Part shown: positions 8,921 to 17,217 of the stretch, in pieces
Layout: every line of letters starts with the position of its first letter
Position numbering within the stretch: the stretch's first letter is position 1
Assembly: GCA_050948865.1 (NCBI GenBank)
Contig: JBMNEQ010000001.1
Coordinates: forward strand, 1 to 64,000
Length of the DNA: 64,000 bases
Reading direction: 5' to 3'
From: SKGN01 sp050948865
GTDB lineage: Bacteria; Bacillota_I; Bacilli_A; RF39; UBA660
Translations under genes and position numbers: made by a program
Notes under the pieces: generated by a model
Seen by the model: the letters and a program-made list of their open reading frames with translations, nothing else
What the model was told of the DNA's origin: nothing
Database searches by the model: none

Positions 8921-9627
8921 TATTTAATTCTCTCCTTCGTTAAAAAATTTCGTATAATTATGGCTGTTATTACTTTTACCATATAATAAAAACTTTTAAA
9001 AGGTGTAATTGAAGAAACCCCTTTTTTTCTTTCAAACATATTAACTGGAACCTCTTTAATACGATATCTTTTTCTACTTAAAAACACTAAAGATTCTGGT
9101 TCAGGAAAATCTACAGGATATTCTTTAGCAAATTCTTCTATAATCTTTTTATTAACAGCTCTAAAACCTGAAGTGGGATCAGTAATTCTCTCCTTTGTTA
9201 AAATTCGTATTAAAAATGAAATAACCTTAATACCCAAACGGCGCATCCTAGTAGAACGAAAAGTACTTTTTTTACTAACAAACCTTGAACCTATGCATAA
9301 ATCAGCCTGTCCAATTTCAATTGGTTTTATTAAATTATCAAGATCTTTAATATTATGTTGACCATCTCCATCAAATTGAACAGCTATATCATAATTATGT
9401 TTTTTGGCAAAAATATATCCAGTTTGAACAGCCCCACCTATTCCTAAATTCATTAAAAGATTTATACAAGGTATTTTATTTTTTTCACATAACATACCTG
9501 TATTATCTATTGAACCATCATTTATCACGATATAATCAACTTTTTTAGAATATTTTTTTATATCATTACAAACAGATAATATATTTTCTTCTTCATTATA
9601 AGCTGGTATTATTAATAAAATCTTCAT
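8920..9627 (-). CDS. GT2 glycosyltransferase, polyprenyl-phosphate sugar synthase type
   Basis: 235-residue GT-A fold enzyme without strong C-terminal spans. It begins MKILLIIPAYNEEENI. The nucleotide-sugar/metal motif is VQFDGDGQH (about residues 84-92); the catalytic region reads DPTSGFRA, followed by FPEPE. This pattern matches dolichol-phosphate-mannose synthase/GtrB-like enzymes, which load a sugar onto polyprenyl phosphate on the cytoplasmic face. Together with the DUF2304, EmrE-like and GT-C genes downstream it forms a donor-synthesis, flipping and transfer set. Sugar specificity is not determinable by reading. Confidence 0.85.
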   Translation of the reverse strand: MKILLIIPAYNEEENILSVCNDIKKYSKKVDYIVINDGSIDNTGMLCEKNKIPCINLLMNLGIGGAVQTGYIFAKKHNYDIAVQFDGDGQHNIKDLDNLIKPIEIGQADLCIGSRFVSKKSTFRSTRMRRLGIKVISFLIRILTKERITDPTSGFRAVNKKIIEEFAKEYPVDFPEPESLVFLSRKRYRIKEVPVNMFERKKGVSSITPFKSFYYMVKVITAIIIRNFLTKERIK

Positions 9628-9659
9628 ACATACACCTCTTTTAAAAATAAAAGTATATT

Positions 9660-10973
9660 TTATACGCTTTCTCTACCAATTGATCTATATTTTATTTTAG
9701 TATTTTTTATCCTTTCTAAAGAGTAACAATTACGACCATCATATATAATTGGAGTTTTCATTAATTTTTCATATTTATTCAAATCAAAATTTACAATATC
9801 AGACCACTCAGTAAGAATAAATACTATATCCTTATTCCTTATAGCTGTTTCAATTGTATTATAATACTCTACCTTTTTACCATAGATCTTTCTAAAATTA
9901 TCCATTGCTATCGGATCATATACTCCTATTTTAACATCTAAATCTAATAATAATTTTACCATATCAATAGAGGCTGCTTCTCTTAAATCATCAGTTTCTG
10001 GCTTAAACGATAATCCCAATATTGCAACATTTTTCTTTCTTAAATTATCCCCAAAGTCTTCTTTAGCCATTTCAAACAATTTAATTTTTTGAAGTTCATT
10101 AACTTTAATAGTAGCTTTAACTATGTTTAACTCATAATTAAACTCTTTTGCTAAATAATATAATGCTTTAGTATCTTTCGGAAAACAAGAACCACCATAA
10201 CCAATGCCTGCTCTTAAAAATTTATTACCTATTCGATTATCATAACCCATTCCTTTGGTTACATCTTCGATATTCGCTCCCACTTTTTCACACAAATTAG
10301 CTATTTCATTTACATAAGATATTTTTAAAGCTAAAAAATTATTTGAAGCATATTTAACCATCTCGGCACTTTCTCTATTCATATATAAATATGGAATATT
10401 ATATGGCTCTTTCATTAATGGTTCATATAACCTTTTCATAACTTCGTTAGCTTTCTCATTTTCTGCTCCTACAACAATTCTTGAAGCATAGAATGTATCC
10501 CGGACAGCTGTTCCTTGGGCTAAAAATTCTGGATTAGAAACTACATCAATTTTTATATCAAATATCTTTTTATCATTTAATATTTTTTCTAATTTACCAT
10601 TTGTTCCTATTGGTACTGTTGATTTTATAACTACTACAATATCTTGCTCTGCGCTTTCAGCTATTTGACCACAAACATTAAAAACATAATCAAGATTTGC
10701 TGATCCATCCTTTTTTTCAGGTGTTCCTACCCCAATAATTATAACTTCAGCATCCTTATAAGCACTTTTATAATGAGTCGTATAAGTTAATCTCTCTTTA
10801 TTTTTAAGCATCAATTTTTCTAAATCTTTTTCAAAAATAGGACTAATTCCTCTTTGCATTTTTTTTATCTTATCTTTATCAATATCTACACAAACTACCT
10901 TATGTCCAATTTCAGCTAAAACAACCCCCGTTACCAATCCCACATAACCTGTTCCTGCAACTGCTACTTTCAT
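9660..10973 (-). CDS. ugd: UDP-glucose 6-dehydrogenase
   Basis: 437-residue NAD-dependent oxidase of UDP-glucose to UDP-glucuronate. N-terminal Rossmann motif VAVAGTGYVGLVTG, substrate-domain sequence SNPEFLAQGTA, and the catalytic cysteine motif YGGSCFPKDT near residue 260; the C-terminal half holds ILGLSFKPETDDLREA. I place the start at the ATG at 10973 because AGGAG lies about eight bases upstream. The alternative GTG at 10982 would sit directly on the Shine-Dalgarno sequence. It supplies uronic acid to the glycan made by this operon. A UDP-ManNAc dehydrogenase of the same superfamily is less likely, since the operon's WecB is far away, but is not fully excluded. Confidence 0.88.
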   Translation of the reverse strand: MKVAVAGTGYVGLVTGVVLAEIGHKVVCVDIDKDKIKKMQRGISPIFEKDLEKLMLKNKERLTYTTHYKSAYKDAEVIIIGVGTPEKKDGSANLDYVFNVCGQIAESAEQDIVVVIKSTVPIGTNGKLEKILNDKKIFDIKIDVVSNPEFLAQGTAVRDTFYASRIVVGAENEKANEVMKRLYEPLMKEPYNIPYLYMNRESAEMVKYASNNFLALKISYVNEIANLCEKVGANIEDVTKGMGYDNRIGNKFLRAGIGYGGSCFPKDTKALYYLAKEFNYELNIVKATIKVNELQKIKLFEMAKEDFGDNLRKKNVAILGLSFKPETDDLREAASIDMVKLLLDLDVKIGVYDPIAMDNFRKIYGKKVEYYNTIETAIRNKDIVFILTEWSDIVNFDLNKYEKLMKTPIIYDGRNCYSLERIKNTKIKYRSIGRESV

Positions 10974-11080
10974 TTTTAACACTCCTTTTATAAAAATTAT
11001 ATCTTAATTAATATAAAAATAAAATTACTTTTATATTAATACTACCATATCCCTAATTTTTTATTTATAATATTAACATA

Positions 11081-11905
11081 TTATTTAATTTTTATGGGGG
11101 TAAAATAATATGTCAAGACTCCAAAGAAAACACTACAAACTATCGTTATAACTTTTTTTAAACCTAAGTAAAAACCACCTTTTATTAAAAATAAAAAATT
11201 AAAAACGAATAAAACTATTCCTAAAAAACTTTTTTTATTTTTATTATTAAAAAATAAATAAATAACAAAAAATAAAGTAATATAAAATAGTGTAAACAAA
11301 TTAAAAATTATATCCTTATATCCTTTAAAATTATTTATATTATTATCTCTAGAAAATAAATCCAAAACTAAAAAAGCACTAAAAAAACAAAGTATATAAA
11401 TATTCCTAAAAATTGTTTTAGAAATTTTACCTTTTTTATCTTTTAAATCTATCTCTTGTTCTAATTTCTTTTTAAATTTATCAGTATTGCTTATATATTT
11501 TTTTAATTTTTTAGTTTTTATCTTTTTTAATAATTCATTCAAGTTGCTTGTTTCATCTAATTTTAAAATATATCCTTGTTCAGTTAAAGCTTCCACTACT
11601 TCCTCTTGATGATCATCTACATGTTCTTTATACCTTTTTAAACGGGGACAAGCAATTACCTTTTTTCCTTTTTTCAAAGGACCTATAATAGAACCTGTGC
11701 CACCATGAGTAATAATAATATCTGCTTTATTAATTAAATTATCCATTTCCTCATAACTAACAAAATCCATTATTTTCATTCTTCGACTTACATATTTTGT
11801 ATAACCAGCTTGAACTATTATTTCTTCTTCTATATTACTCTTCTCTATATAATCTAATAATCTTTTAAACGATTGCTTTTGAGTACCTAAAGTTACTAAA
11901 ATCAT
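11081..11905 (-). CDS. PssE/Alg13-like glycosyltransferase subunit with C-terminal membrane tail
   Basis: 274 residues. The N-terminal ~155 residues are the GT28 C-terminal (UDP-binding) domain: MILVTLGTQ start, then ADIIITHGGTGSIIGPLKKGK and the HVDDHQEE stretch, as in Alg13/PssE/Cps14G. An added ~100 residues contain four hydrophobic segments, unusual because most PssE proteins stop at about 160. I choose the ATG at 11905, which overlaps the upstream gene's stop by one base (TAATG). The longer alternative would start inside that gene. It pairs with the PssD/Alg14-like partner to form the two-part transferase that adds the second sugar to a lipid-linked unit. Confidence 0.82.
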   Translation of the reverse strand: MILVTLGTQKQSFKRLLDYIEKSNIEEEIIVQAGYTKYVSRRMKIMDFVSYEEMDNLINKADIIITHGGTGSIIGPLKKGKKVIACPRLKRYKEHVDDHQEEVVEALTEQGYILKLDETSNLNELLKKIKTKKLKKYISNTDKFKKKLEQEIDLKDKKGKISKTIFRNIYILCFFSAFLVLDLFSRDNNINNFKGYKDIIFNLFTLFYITLFFVIYLFFNNKNKKSFLGIVLFVFNFLFLIKGGFYLGLKKVITIVCSVFFGVLTYYFTPIKIK

Positions 11906-12369
11906 TAATAAACCCACCCCCAAAATTTAGCTTTCGGATAATGTTTTAACATTCCCTTCCATTGAACTACAAAAATTGTAGCAATTGGATAAATTAACCT
12001 ACCAGATAATGTAGGGCTTGTCCTTTTAGCAAAACTTTCAATAAAAATAACTTTCCGTCGAAAAAGCCAACCAAAATAACAAATCGGAACAGCTGTATGA
12101 GTTCCTGTAGTAACTATTATATCAGGATTATATTTTAAAAACAAAAAAAAGGATTTTAAAATATTAAATAAAAATATAAAAATATAAGAAAAAATATATT
12201 GCCTTGAACCATAGATTAAATATTCCGTTTTATATTTACTTTTAATTTTTTTAGTTATTTCTGTTTTTTCTGTTACTAATACATAATCATATTTATTAAA
12301 AATTTCTTTTACTTGCAGTAGTTGTGTTAAATGACCACCAACGCTTGATATAAACATTACTTTTTTCAT
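11905..12369 (-). CDS. PssD/Alg14-like glycosyltransferase subunit
   Basis: 154 residues. N-terminal ISSVGGHLTQLLQV (about residues 7-20) is the Alg14/PssD/Cps14F signature. A membrane-associating helix lies around residues 58-78 (FSYIFIFLFN), followed by DIIVTTGTHTAVP and VIFIESFAKR. The protein anchors and activates the Alg13-like subunit encoded immediately downstream with a one-base overlap. Such pairs typically add glucose, galactose or glucuronic acid to an undecaprenyl-diphosphate-linked sugar; the UDP-glucose dehydrogenase next door would suit a uronic-acid-containing unit (inference). Confidence 0.87.
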   Translation of the reverse strand: MKKVMFISSVGGHLTQLLQVKEIFNKYDYVLVTEKTEITKKIKSKYKTEYLIYGSRQYIFSYIFIFLFNILKSFFLFLKYNPDIIVTTGTHTAVPICYFGWLFRRKVIFIESFAKRTSPTLSGRLIYPIATIFVVQWKGMLKHYPKAKFWGWVY

Positions 12370-12404
12370 TTTAATAACTTCCCTTCAACAAACAATTATT
12401 GATT

Positions 12405-13460
12405 TTACCTATCAAAAAGTTCTTCTAAAGATTTTTTTATATTTTTATTATAATCAATTAAGTTATCTATTTTTTTAGTTCTTTTTTTTGCTATTTTCAT
12501 CCCATCTACTATATTGTTATAACCTTTAATTCCTTCGTTATATTTTTCTAAGTTTTTAGAAATAAATATTTCTAATCCTAAAACCTTAGCCTCTAAAATT
12601 ACCATTCCTTGCCCTTCATATCTTGAAGTTAAACAAAAACCATCAAAATTATTTAAATATTTAAAAGGATTTTTTTGATTTCCTAACAATGTTACATAAC
12701 TTAATAAGTTTTCTTTTTTTATTATAGTTTCTATTTTTTTTCGGTCAGGTCCATCCCCAATTAAATAAAAATGAAAATCATTTCTATATTTAATTAGTTC
12801 TTTCAATTTAAATAACAAAATATCAAAACCTTTTTGATGACAAATTCTTCCTACTGATACAAAATTATATTTATTTTTATCCACCTTTATATCTATCTTT
12901 TCTTTACTTTTAGCAATTATTTCTTTAGCATCTATAAAGTTGGGAATTACCAAATACTCCTTTTCATCTAGCTTATTAAGTTTTTTAAAAGACGGGATTG
13001 CCCCTTTAGACACTCCAATAAACAAATCAAAAAATTTATATTTAGATTTAGCTAATTTATGAATTACCCTATATTTAAATTCCTCTTTATATTTTTCTGA
13101 AGCATCATTATGTATCCATATACATCTTTTTTTAGCATTAACTTTTAAAGCACCTAACGCTGTATCATTTTGATAAGAATCAAAATCAATTGCCAAATCA
13201 TAAATTTCTTCTGAATAAATATTCCTTTTTACTTTTAATAAAAAATTGAAAGGTAAACGTTTTTCAATTAAACCTAAGGGTTTTACTTTTTTTATATTAA
13301 TACTTGAAGGTATTTCCTTTTCAAAAAAATTAACATTACTAAATAAAAACAAATCTATTTGATATTTATCTACATCAATATTATTTAATAAATTTAATAA
13401 TGATTTTTGAATACCACCTACATTTAAATCATATTGAAATATTGCTATCTTTTTTTTCAT
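12405..13460 (-). CDS. GT4 family glycosyltransferase
   Basis: 351-residue GT-B fold enzyme. N-terminal FQYDLNVGGIQKSLLNLL gives the acceptor-domain glycine-rich loop. The donor-binding half has FVSVGRICHQKGFDILL (about residues 200-216), LIGDGPDRKKIE, and the ExxxxxGMVILEAK motif (residues 285-300, YEGQGMVILEAKVLG) of GT4 enzymes. Cytoplasmic, adds one sugar of the repeat unit. Second gene of the operon after the Wzy-like polymerase. Donor and linkage cannot be told from sequence. Confidence 0.87.
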   Translation of the reverse strand: MKKKIAIFQYDLNVGGIQKSLLNLLNNIDVDKYQIDLFLFSNVNFFEKEIPSSINIKKVKPLGLIEKRLPFNFLLKVKRNIYSEEIYDLAIDFDSYQNDTALGALKVNAKKRCIWIHNDASEKYKEEFKYRVIHKLAKSKYKFFDLFIGVSKGAIPSFKKLNKLDEKEYLVIPNFIDAKEIIAKSKEKIDIKVDKNKYNFVSVGRICHQKGFDILLFKLKELIKYRNDFHFYLIGDGPDRKKIETIIKKENLLSYVTLLGNQKNPFKYLNNFDGFCLTSRYEGQGMVILEAKVLGLEIFISKNLEKYNEGIKGYNNIVDGMKIAKKRTKKIDNLIDYNKNIKKSLEELFDR

Positions 13461-13479
13461 TTATTACACTCCTTTTTTC

Positions 13480-14781
13480 TTAAATCCCTTCTAATTTTTC
13501 CGTTAACTTAAAGTTTATTAAAACCAAATAAATACTAACTGCTGGAGCCCAAAAAACATGTCCAGCAAAATATGCTATTGTTAAAAGTAAACTAATACTT
13601 ATAATATAAGCCATCATCTCAACATTAAAAATAACCTTTTTAAGATTTTTAATAACTTTAATAAAAATTTGGCTCATAAACCAAAAAGGAAAAAAGAAAT
13701 AAATTAAAAAGCCTACAACACCATTTTTATAATATATATCTTGATAATCTTGTTCAATTAATTTAATTATATTACCATCCTTTTGAATAGATCCAATACC
13801 AATCATTCTTTCTTTTAGTTTAGCGTTTTTTATAGCCTCTTTTGTTTCTCGCAGAAATATATTCCGCCCACTGAAAATAAAATTATTTAATTTTGTTTTA
13901 TTTTTTGGTTGATATAATTCCTCTATTCTATTTAATTCTAACCAATTTAAATGATATTTTAAATTATAACTCACAGGAGAAATAAAAAATATCATTATTG
14001 AAATAGTTGCAGCTGCTATTATCGGTAAAATTATAGTTCCTAAATAACCAATAATCTTATCTAGTCTTCCATGAGAATAAATAATTTTTATTATATAAAC
14101 AATAAAAAACATACATAATGTTATTAAAACCGCTAATAAAGGAACTTTAGTTCCTATAACAAATGCACCATATATATAACTTACTAACAAAATGTAATAA
14201 ATAATCCTTTTATTATTTTTTATTACGTTATAAATCACTAAAGGAGTTAAAACAGCAATAATTGCTCCTATCTCATTAGCAGCATAAAACCATCCTACAT
14301 GACCTAATTTTCCACTTCCATAACTTAAAAACTGTGTTCCTGTAAATTGAGCTAAAAGAATTATAAAAACATAAGTATAAGCTACATAAACTAAATATTT
14401 GGATTTTATAGTAACACTTTTTTCCTTCCAAAAGTTCCAAAAAACAATTAATAATACTGGAAAATAAAATAACTTTAATATATATTTTAGTTCTCCAAAT
14501 AAAACTATACTTCCTTTTAAATATACATTATTAATTATATATATTAATGAATATAAAAAAATAATCCCAATAAAAATTAATGACTTTTTTCGTTCTTTAG
14601 ATTTTGAAAAAAATACTAAATAAATTATTGCACTAAACAAAAATATAAAACGTATAATCATTCCAAAAGATATATCTACATCATAAAGTCTTACTCCTAA
14701 CGAACTAAATAAATCAATAAAAGGTTGAAATAATATATAAATAATTAATATTTTATTTATTTTTTCTTTTTCTATTCTCAT
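13480..14781 (-). CDS. O-antigen ligase/Wzy-like polymerase membrane protein
   Basis: 433 residues with about eleven to twelve hydrophobic segments and a large extracytoplasmic loop near residues 275-350 (rich in charged residues, LNWLELNRIEELY, GRNIFLRET). This is the usual topology of O-antigen polymerase/ligase proteins, which have little fixed sequence. I choose the ATG at 14781 (MRIEKEK), with GGTGG correctly spaced upstream, over the GTG at 14793 that lies within that sequence. It is the first gene after the promoter at 14818-14846, so it heads the polysaccharide operon. Polymerase is more likely than ligase in a Bacillota cluster. Confidence 0.72.
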   Translation of the reverse strand: MRIEKEKINKILIIYILFQPFIDLFSSLGVRLYDVDISFGMIIRFIFLFSAIIYLVFFSKSKERKKSLIFIGIIFLYSLIYIINNVYLKGSIVLFGELKYILKLFYFPVLLIVFWNFWKEKSVTIKSKYLVYVAYTYVFIILLAQFTGTQFLSYGSGKLGHVGWFYAANEIGAIIAVLTPLVIYNVIKNNKRIIYYILLVSYIYGAFVIGTKVPLLAVLITLCMFFIVYIIKIIYSHGRLDKIIGYLGTIILPIIAAATISIMIFFISPVSYNLKYHLNWLELNRIEELYQPKNKTKLNNFIFSGRNIFLRETKEAIKNAKLKERMIGIGSIQKDGNIIKLIEQDYQDIYYKNGVVGFLIYFFFPFWFMSQIFIKVIKNLKKVIFNVEMMAYIISISLLLTIAYFAGHVFWAPAVSIYLVLINFKLTEKLEGI

Positions 14782-14817
14782 TAGTGCACCCACCGTTTCT
14801 AGTTGTTATCTTTCATA

Positions 14818-14846
14818 ATTATACCATGTTTATATAAATGTTTAAA
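14818..14846 (-). promoter_or_regulatory. Sigma-A promoter of the polysaccharide operon
   Basis: Read on the minus strand: -35 TTTAAA (14846-14841), a 17-base spacer and an extended -10 TGGTATAAT (14826-14818). It lies about 37 bases upstream of the polymerase start and just beyond the stop of the OapA-like gene, so it defines the head of the operon running to the left edge. The -35 is weak, which fits the extended -10. Confidence 0.6.
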
Positions 14847-14865
14847 ATTTTTAATCCCTTTTTTA

Positions 14866-15423
14866 TTACTTTATAAAATATTTTACAACACTAGCTGTTT
14901 TATAGACAATCCCTTCACTTTCATTTACTGCCAAACTTTTGCCTAATGCTTTACACCCTATTGTTCCTGCTGCTATGATTGATGTTATTATTAATGTTAC
15001 TAAGATAGAATCCATTTTATAATAATAAGCAATATTAGTTGCAATTAAGATTCCAGCTCCCCCACTTATAATATTACATATGTCACCTATAACATCATTA
15101 CAAAGAGCTGAGACTTTCTCAGCCTCTTTTATTAATTTTAAAGCTGTTTTAGCCCCTTTAACTTTTTGAGAGGCCATAGAATGAAATGGTATTTCACTAG
15201 CGCTTGCTGTAGCAATTCCTATCATATCAAATAAAGCTCCTAATAAAATAAAAATTAATATTACCAAAATTCCTAAAAATATATTTACTTGTTTTAAGAT
15301 TAATTCTGAAGTTCCATAAAAGATAAGTGTTATAAAAAAAGCGAGCGCTGTTATTTTGATTACCCACTTTAGATCAAAATCCTTCTTTGTTTTTCTTTTA
15401 AATTTAACTTTCCTCTTTATCAT
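14866..15423 (-). CDS. oapA: OapA-like (DUF21-related) membrane protein, OLE RNA partner
   Basis: 185 residues, 20-residue Lys/Arg-rich N-terminus (KRKVKFKRKTKKD), then four membrane spans (about residues 22-43, 48-72, 118-135, 142-162). The segment after span 2, FDMIGIATASASEIPFHS, and the motif CNDVIGDICNIISGG resemble the DUF21 membrane domain of CorB/CNNM-type magnesium transport proteins, but no CBS domains follow. Size, basic N-terminus and topology match OapA, the membrane protein that binds OLE RNA and whose gene adjoins it. Here ~520 bases of structured non-coding sequence lie directly upstream on the same strand. GAGAGG precedes the ATG. Without an alignment the assignment rests on these features and on context. 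Confidence 0.72.
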   Translation of the reverse strand: MIKRKVKFKRKTKKDFDLKWVIKITALAFFITLIFYGTSELILKQVNIFLGILVILIFILLGALFDMIGIATASASEIPFHSMASQKVKGAKTALKLIKEAEKVSALCNDVIGDICNIISGGAGILIATNIAYYYKMDSILVTLIITSIIAAGTIGCKALGKSLAVNESEGIVYKTASVVKYFIK

Positions 15424-15429
15424 TTAAAC

Positions 15430-15947
15430 CTCTCAATTAATAAATGTGGTATTAACATGATTAATTTTACGTCTTAGGTCAAGTTGGTTTTCCCTTATTC
15501 TTACACTTTATTACTAAAGAGCAGTTCCCTTTTAAAAGAATAAATATTGTATCTCTAACAATATTACTTGATTGCCACTTAGGACGCACTTCAATCTCAT
15601 ATTAATATACAGTCTAGGAGCTTTCCTCCTGGCATTTAAATTACTAGCTCTTTTTTGCAAGTATAGTTTCAATAACATATATCCCCTATACTCACTCAAG
15701 GCAGGCTACACTATTCCTGGTTAACCAGCAAATAGGTTTATTTTCTATTTATTAATCAAATAGAATGCGAAAAGTATTTGGGTCGTTGTTCCGTATGCCT
15801 TTACGGTTTGCCCAAATACCCACCCTTTCAGCACTCACCCCAAACTGGGCGTATGAAGCAAGCACCAAAAGATTCATTGATGTGCCCTTTAACGAATTTT
15901 TAGCCTCGTCTTCGTAACCAAATAATCCACTAGAATACTGCACCACA
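15430..15947 (-). ncRNA. ole: Putative OLE RNA (ornate, large, extremophilic RNA)
   Basis: About 520 bases with no convincing protein, noticeably richer in G+C than its neighbours and full of self-complementary stretches. Examples: a 9-bp stem 15774-15782/15811-15819 enclosing a 5-bp hairpin 15791-15795/15802-15806; an 8-bp stem 15543-15550/15558-15565; 15661-15666/15686-15691; and 15616-15620/15626-15630. The 5' part contains GTGGTGCAGTATTCTAGTGG. An extended -10 promoter ends just before it, and the oapA-like gene starts just after it on the same strand. Size and gene order are those of OLE RNA, a membrane-bound ribonucleoprotein RNA tied to magnesium, cold and ethanol stress in Bacillota. 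A covariance search was not possible here. Confidence 0.72.
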
Positions 15948-15953
15948 TTTCCT

Positions 15954-15962
15954 ATTATATCA
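15954..15962 (-). promoter_or_regulatory. Extended -10 element of the OLE RNA promoter
   Basis: TGATATAAT on the minus strand, with transcription expected to begin near 15947, at the start of the structured region. No good -35 hexamer is found 16-18 bases upstream, where the 60-bp duplication begins. The second copy of that repeat carries TATAAA in the equivalent place, so only this copy has the full -10. Confidence 0.5.
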
Positions 15963-16074
15963 TTTTTGCTTACTTTTTTTCTTTTCTTTTATTTTTTCTA
16001 CTTCTACAAAATGTTTATATCATTTTTGCTTACTTTTTTTCTTTTCTTTTATTTTTTCTACTTCTACAAAATGT
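15955..16074. repeat. Perfect 60-bp tandem duplication
   Basis: Bases 15955-16014 and 16015-16074 are identical over all 60 positions. The right copy holds the last 17 codons (from HFVEVEKIKEK) and the TGA stop of the 131-residue gene. The left copy is an untranslated repeat of the same segment between that stop and the OLE RNA promoter. Perfect identity implies a very recent duplication or an assembly artefact. Confidence 0.95.
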
Positions 16075-16415
16075 AAACCTCTTTGTTCTAAGTTATTTTT
16101 TATCTTCTTTAAAATACTTTTCTTTAAATTTTTAGAATTAGGATACCCTTGATAATAACTTCTAATTGGTGTTGGATCTTTAATATATAAATTACCCTCT
16201 TTTAAATCTTCGACCATTAAATTATTAAATCTATCCCTTTTCATTTCCTTATAAAGAGATCTTGTTAAAAAATCATATAATTTATTATATTTTCTTATAC
16301 ATAATACTTGTCCTTGAAAAGTCATTTCTACTTTTTCAGTTTCTTCAATTATTACCCTCTTTTTATCTAACTTAACTAAATCCCCCATTAACAAATCTTC
16401 AATCTTTTCTTTCAC
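16020..16415 (-). CDS. Unknown 131-residue protein, third gene of kinase-like operon
   Basis: I do not recognise this protein. It is soluble, strongly basic at the C-terminus (EKIKEKKKSKQK), with no membrane span. A possible beta-rich N-terminal half (KRVIIEETEKVEMTFQGQVL) precedes YDFLTRSLYKEMKRDRF. Its final 17 codons are duplicated downstream by the 60-bp tandem repeat. The start lies four bases after the stop of the kinase-like gene, so both share the transcript from the promoter at 17851-17879. Confidence 0.6.
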   Translation of the reverse strand: MKEKIEDLLMGDLVKLDKKRVIIEETEKVEMTFQGQVLCIRKYNKLYDFLTRSLYKEMKRDRFNNLMVEDLKEGNLYIKDPTPIRSYYQGYPNSKNLKKSILKKIKNNLEQRGLHFVEVEKIKEKKKSKQK

Positions 16416-16419
16416 TTTA

Positions 16420-17217
16420 TCACCTCTTACTTTTTTTTATATCCAAAACCTTTTCTCGATCCCTTTCATATCTTTCACTCTTTACTTCACTAATTAAGTA
16501 TTCTAAATATCCACCTAAATTTATATTAGAAAAATATAAAGCTTCTTTTAAATGAGATGGTAATTTATTACCTAATTCTTCTAAATTACAATAAGAAGTT
16601 TCTTTTTCTCTAATTGGTTTTTCATAATTAACTTTATATAAAAGACTTAAAAAAATCAAAGCCATTTTAGCATTATCAGTATTTTTATCTTCCCATCTTA
16701 AATGTGATTCTTTGGTAGTTGGCTGAATATAATATAATGATTGCGTATAAAGATCTCCATTTCTAATTCCATCCATATCAACAAAATAAACATCCTTTTC
16801 ATTATGAATAAAATTATCTAAATGAATATCTCCTAAAACTATATTATTCTTTTGAATTTCCTTTAAAGTTTTTAATAAAGTTCTGGCATATTTTATTCTT
16901 TTATTTATATTTAAAGAATCATCTTCTATTACTTCATATAATCTTTTTGCTTCTTTTACTTCCCACATTCTAAAACCCCTAAATTTATCATTGATATAAA
17001 CCTTTTCTAAAGGAAGAATCGCATTATCAATCTTAGCAATGTTTATTAAATAATCTATATTATTTTCCCTAATAGCAATTGGAGAATAATTAGAATCATA
17101 AATCTTTAATAAAGTCTCTTCATCAAACTGATAAATATTACCTCCAATATTATATCCACCTACAACAAAACTAGATAATTTATTTAGTTCATTTTCTGTT
17201 AAATTAATCTTCTTCAT
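16420..17217 (-). CDS. Protein-kinase-like fold protein
   Basis: 265 residues. Near the N-terminus GGYNIGGNIYQFDEETLLKI gives a glycine-rich loop followed by a candidate ATP-binding Lys. The catalytic-loop-like motif is VLGDIHLDNFI (about residues 128-138), with the HxDN arrangement, and VYFVDMDG (about 144-151) replaces DFG with DMD. These are the hallmarks of the protein kinase/aminoglycoside phosphotransferase fold. Substrate unknown. It sits between two unknown genes, with a one-base overlap to the upstream one, in an operon that leads into the OLE RNA locus. An inactive pseudokinase is unlikely since the key residues are present. Confidence 0.72.
   Translation of the reverse strand: MKKINLTENELNKLSSFVVGGYNIGGNIYQFDEETLLKIYDSNYSPIAIRENNIDYLINIAKIDNAILPLEKVYINDKFRGFRMWEVKEAKRLYEVIEDDSLNINKRIKYARTLLKTLKEIQKNNIVLGDIHLDNFIHNEKDVYFVDMDGIRNGDLYTQSLYYIQPTTKESHLRWEDKNTDNAKMALIFLSLLYKVNYEKPIREKETSYCNLEELGNKLPSHLKEALYFSNINLGGYLEYLISEVKSERYERDREKVLDIKKSKR

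Noticed and set aside
9173..9361. Plus-strand frame of 62 codons
   Set aside because: Antisense shadow of the GT2 gene, which has all family motifs.
15752..15946. 64-codon minus-strand frame starting MVQYSSGLFGYEDEAKN
   Set aside because: It starts at a GTG without a ribosome binding site and lies wholly inside the strongly structured region read as OLE RNA; several perfect stems run through it.
15430..15947. Group II intron, IscB/TnpB guide RNA or transposon remnant as an explanation of the structured region
   Set aside because: No reverse transcriptase, TnpB or IscB coding sequence or domain V-like hairpin is nearby, and the OapA-like neighbour fits OLE better.
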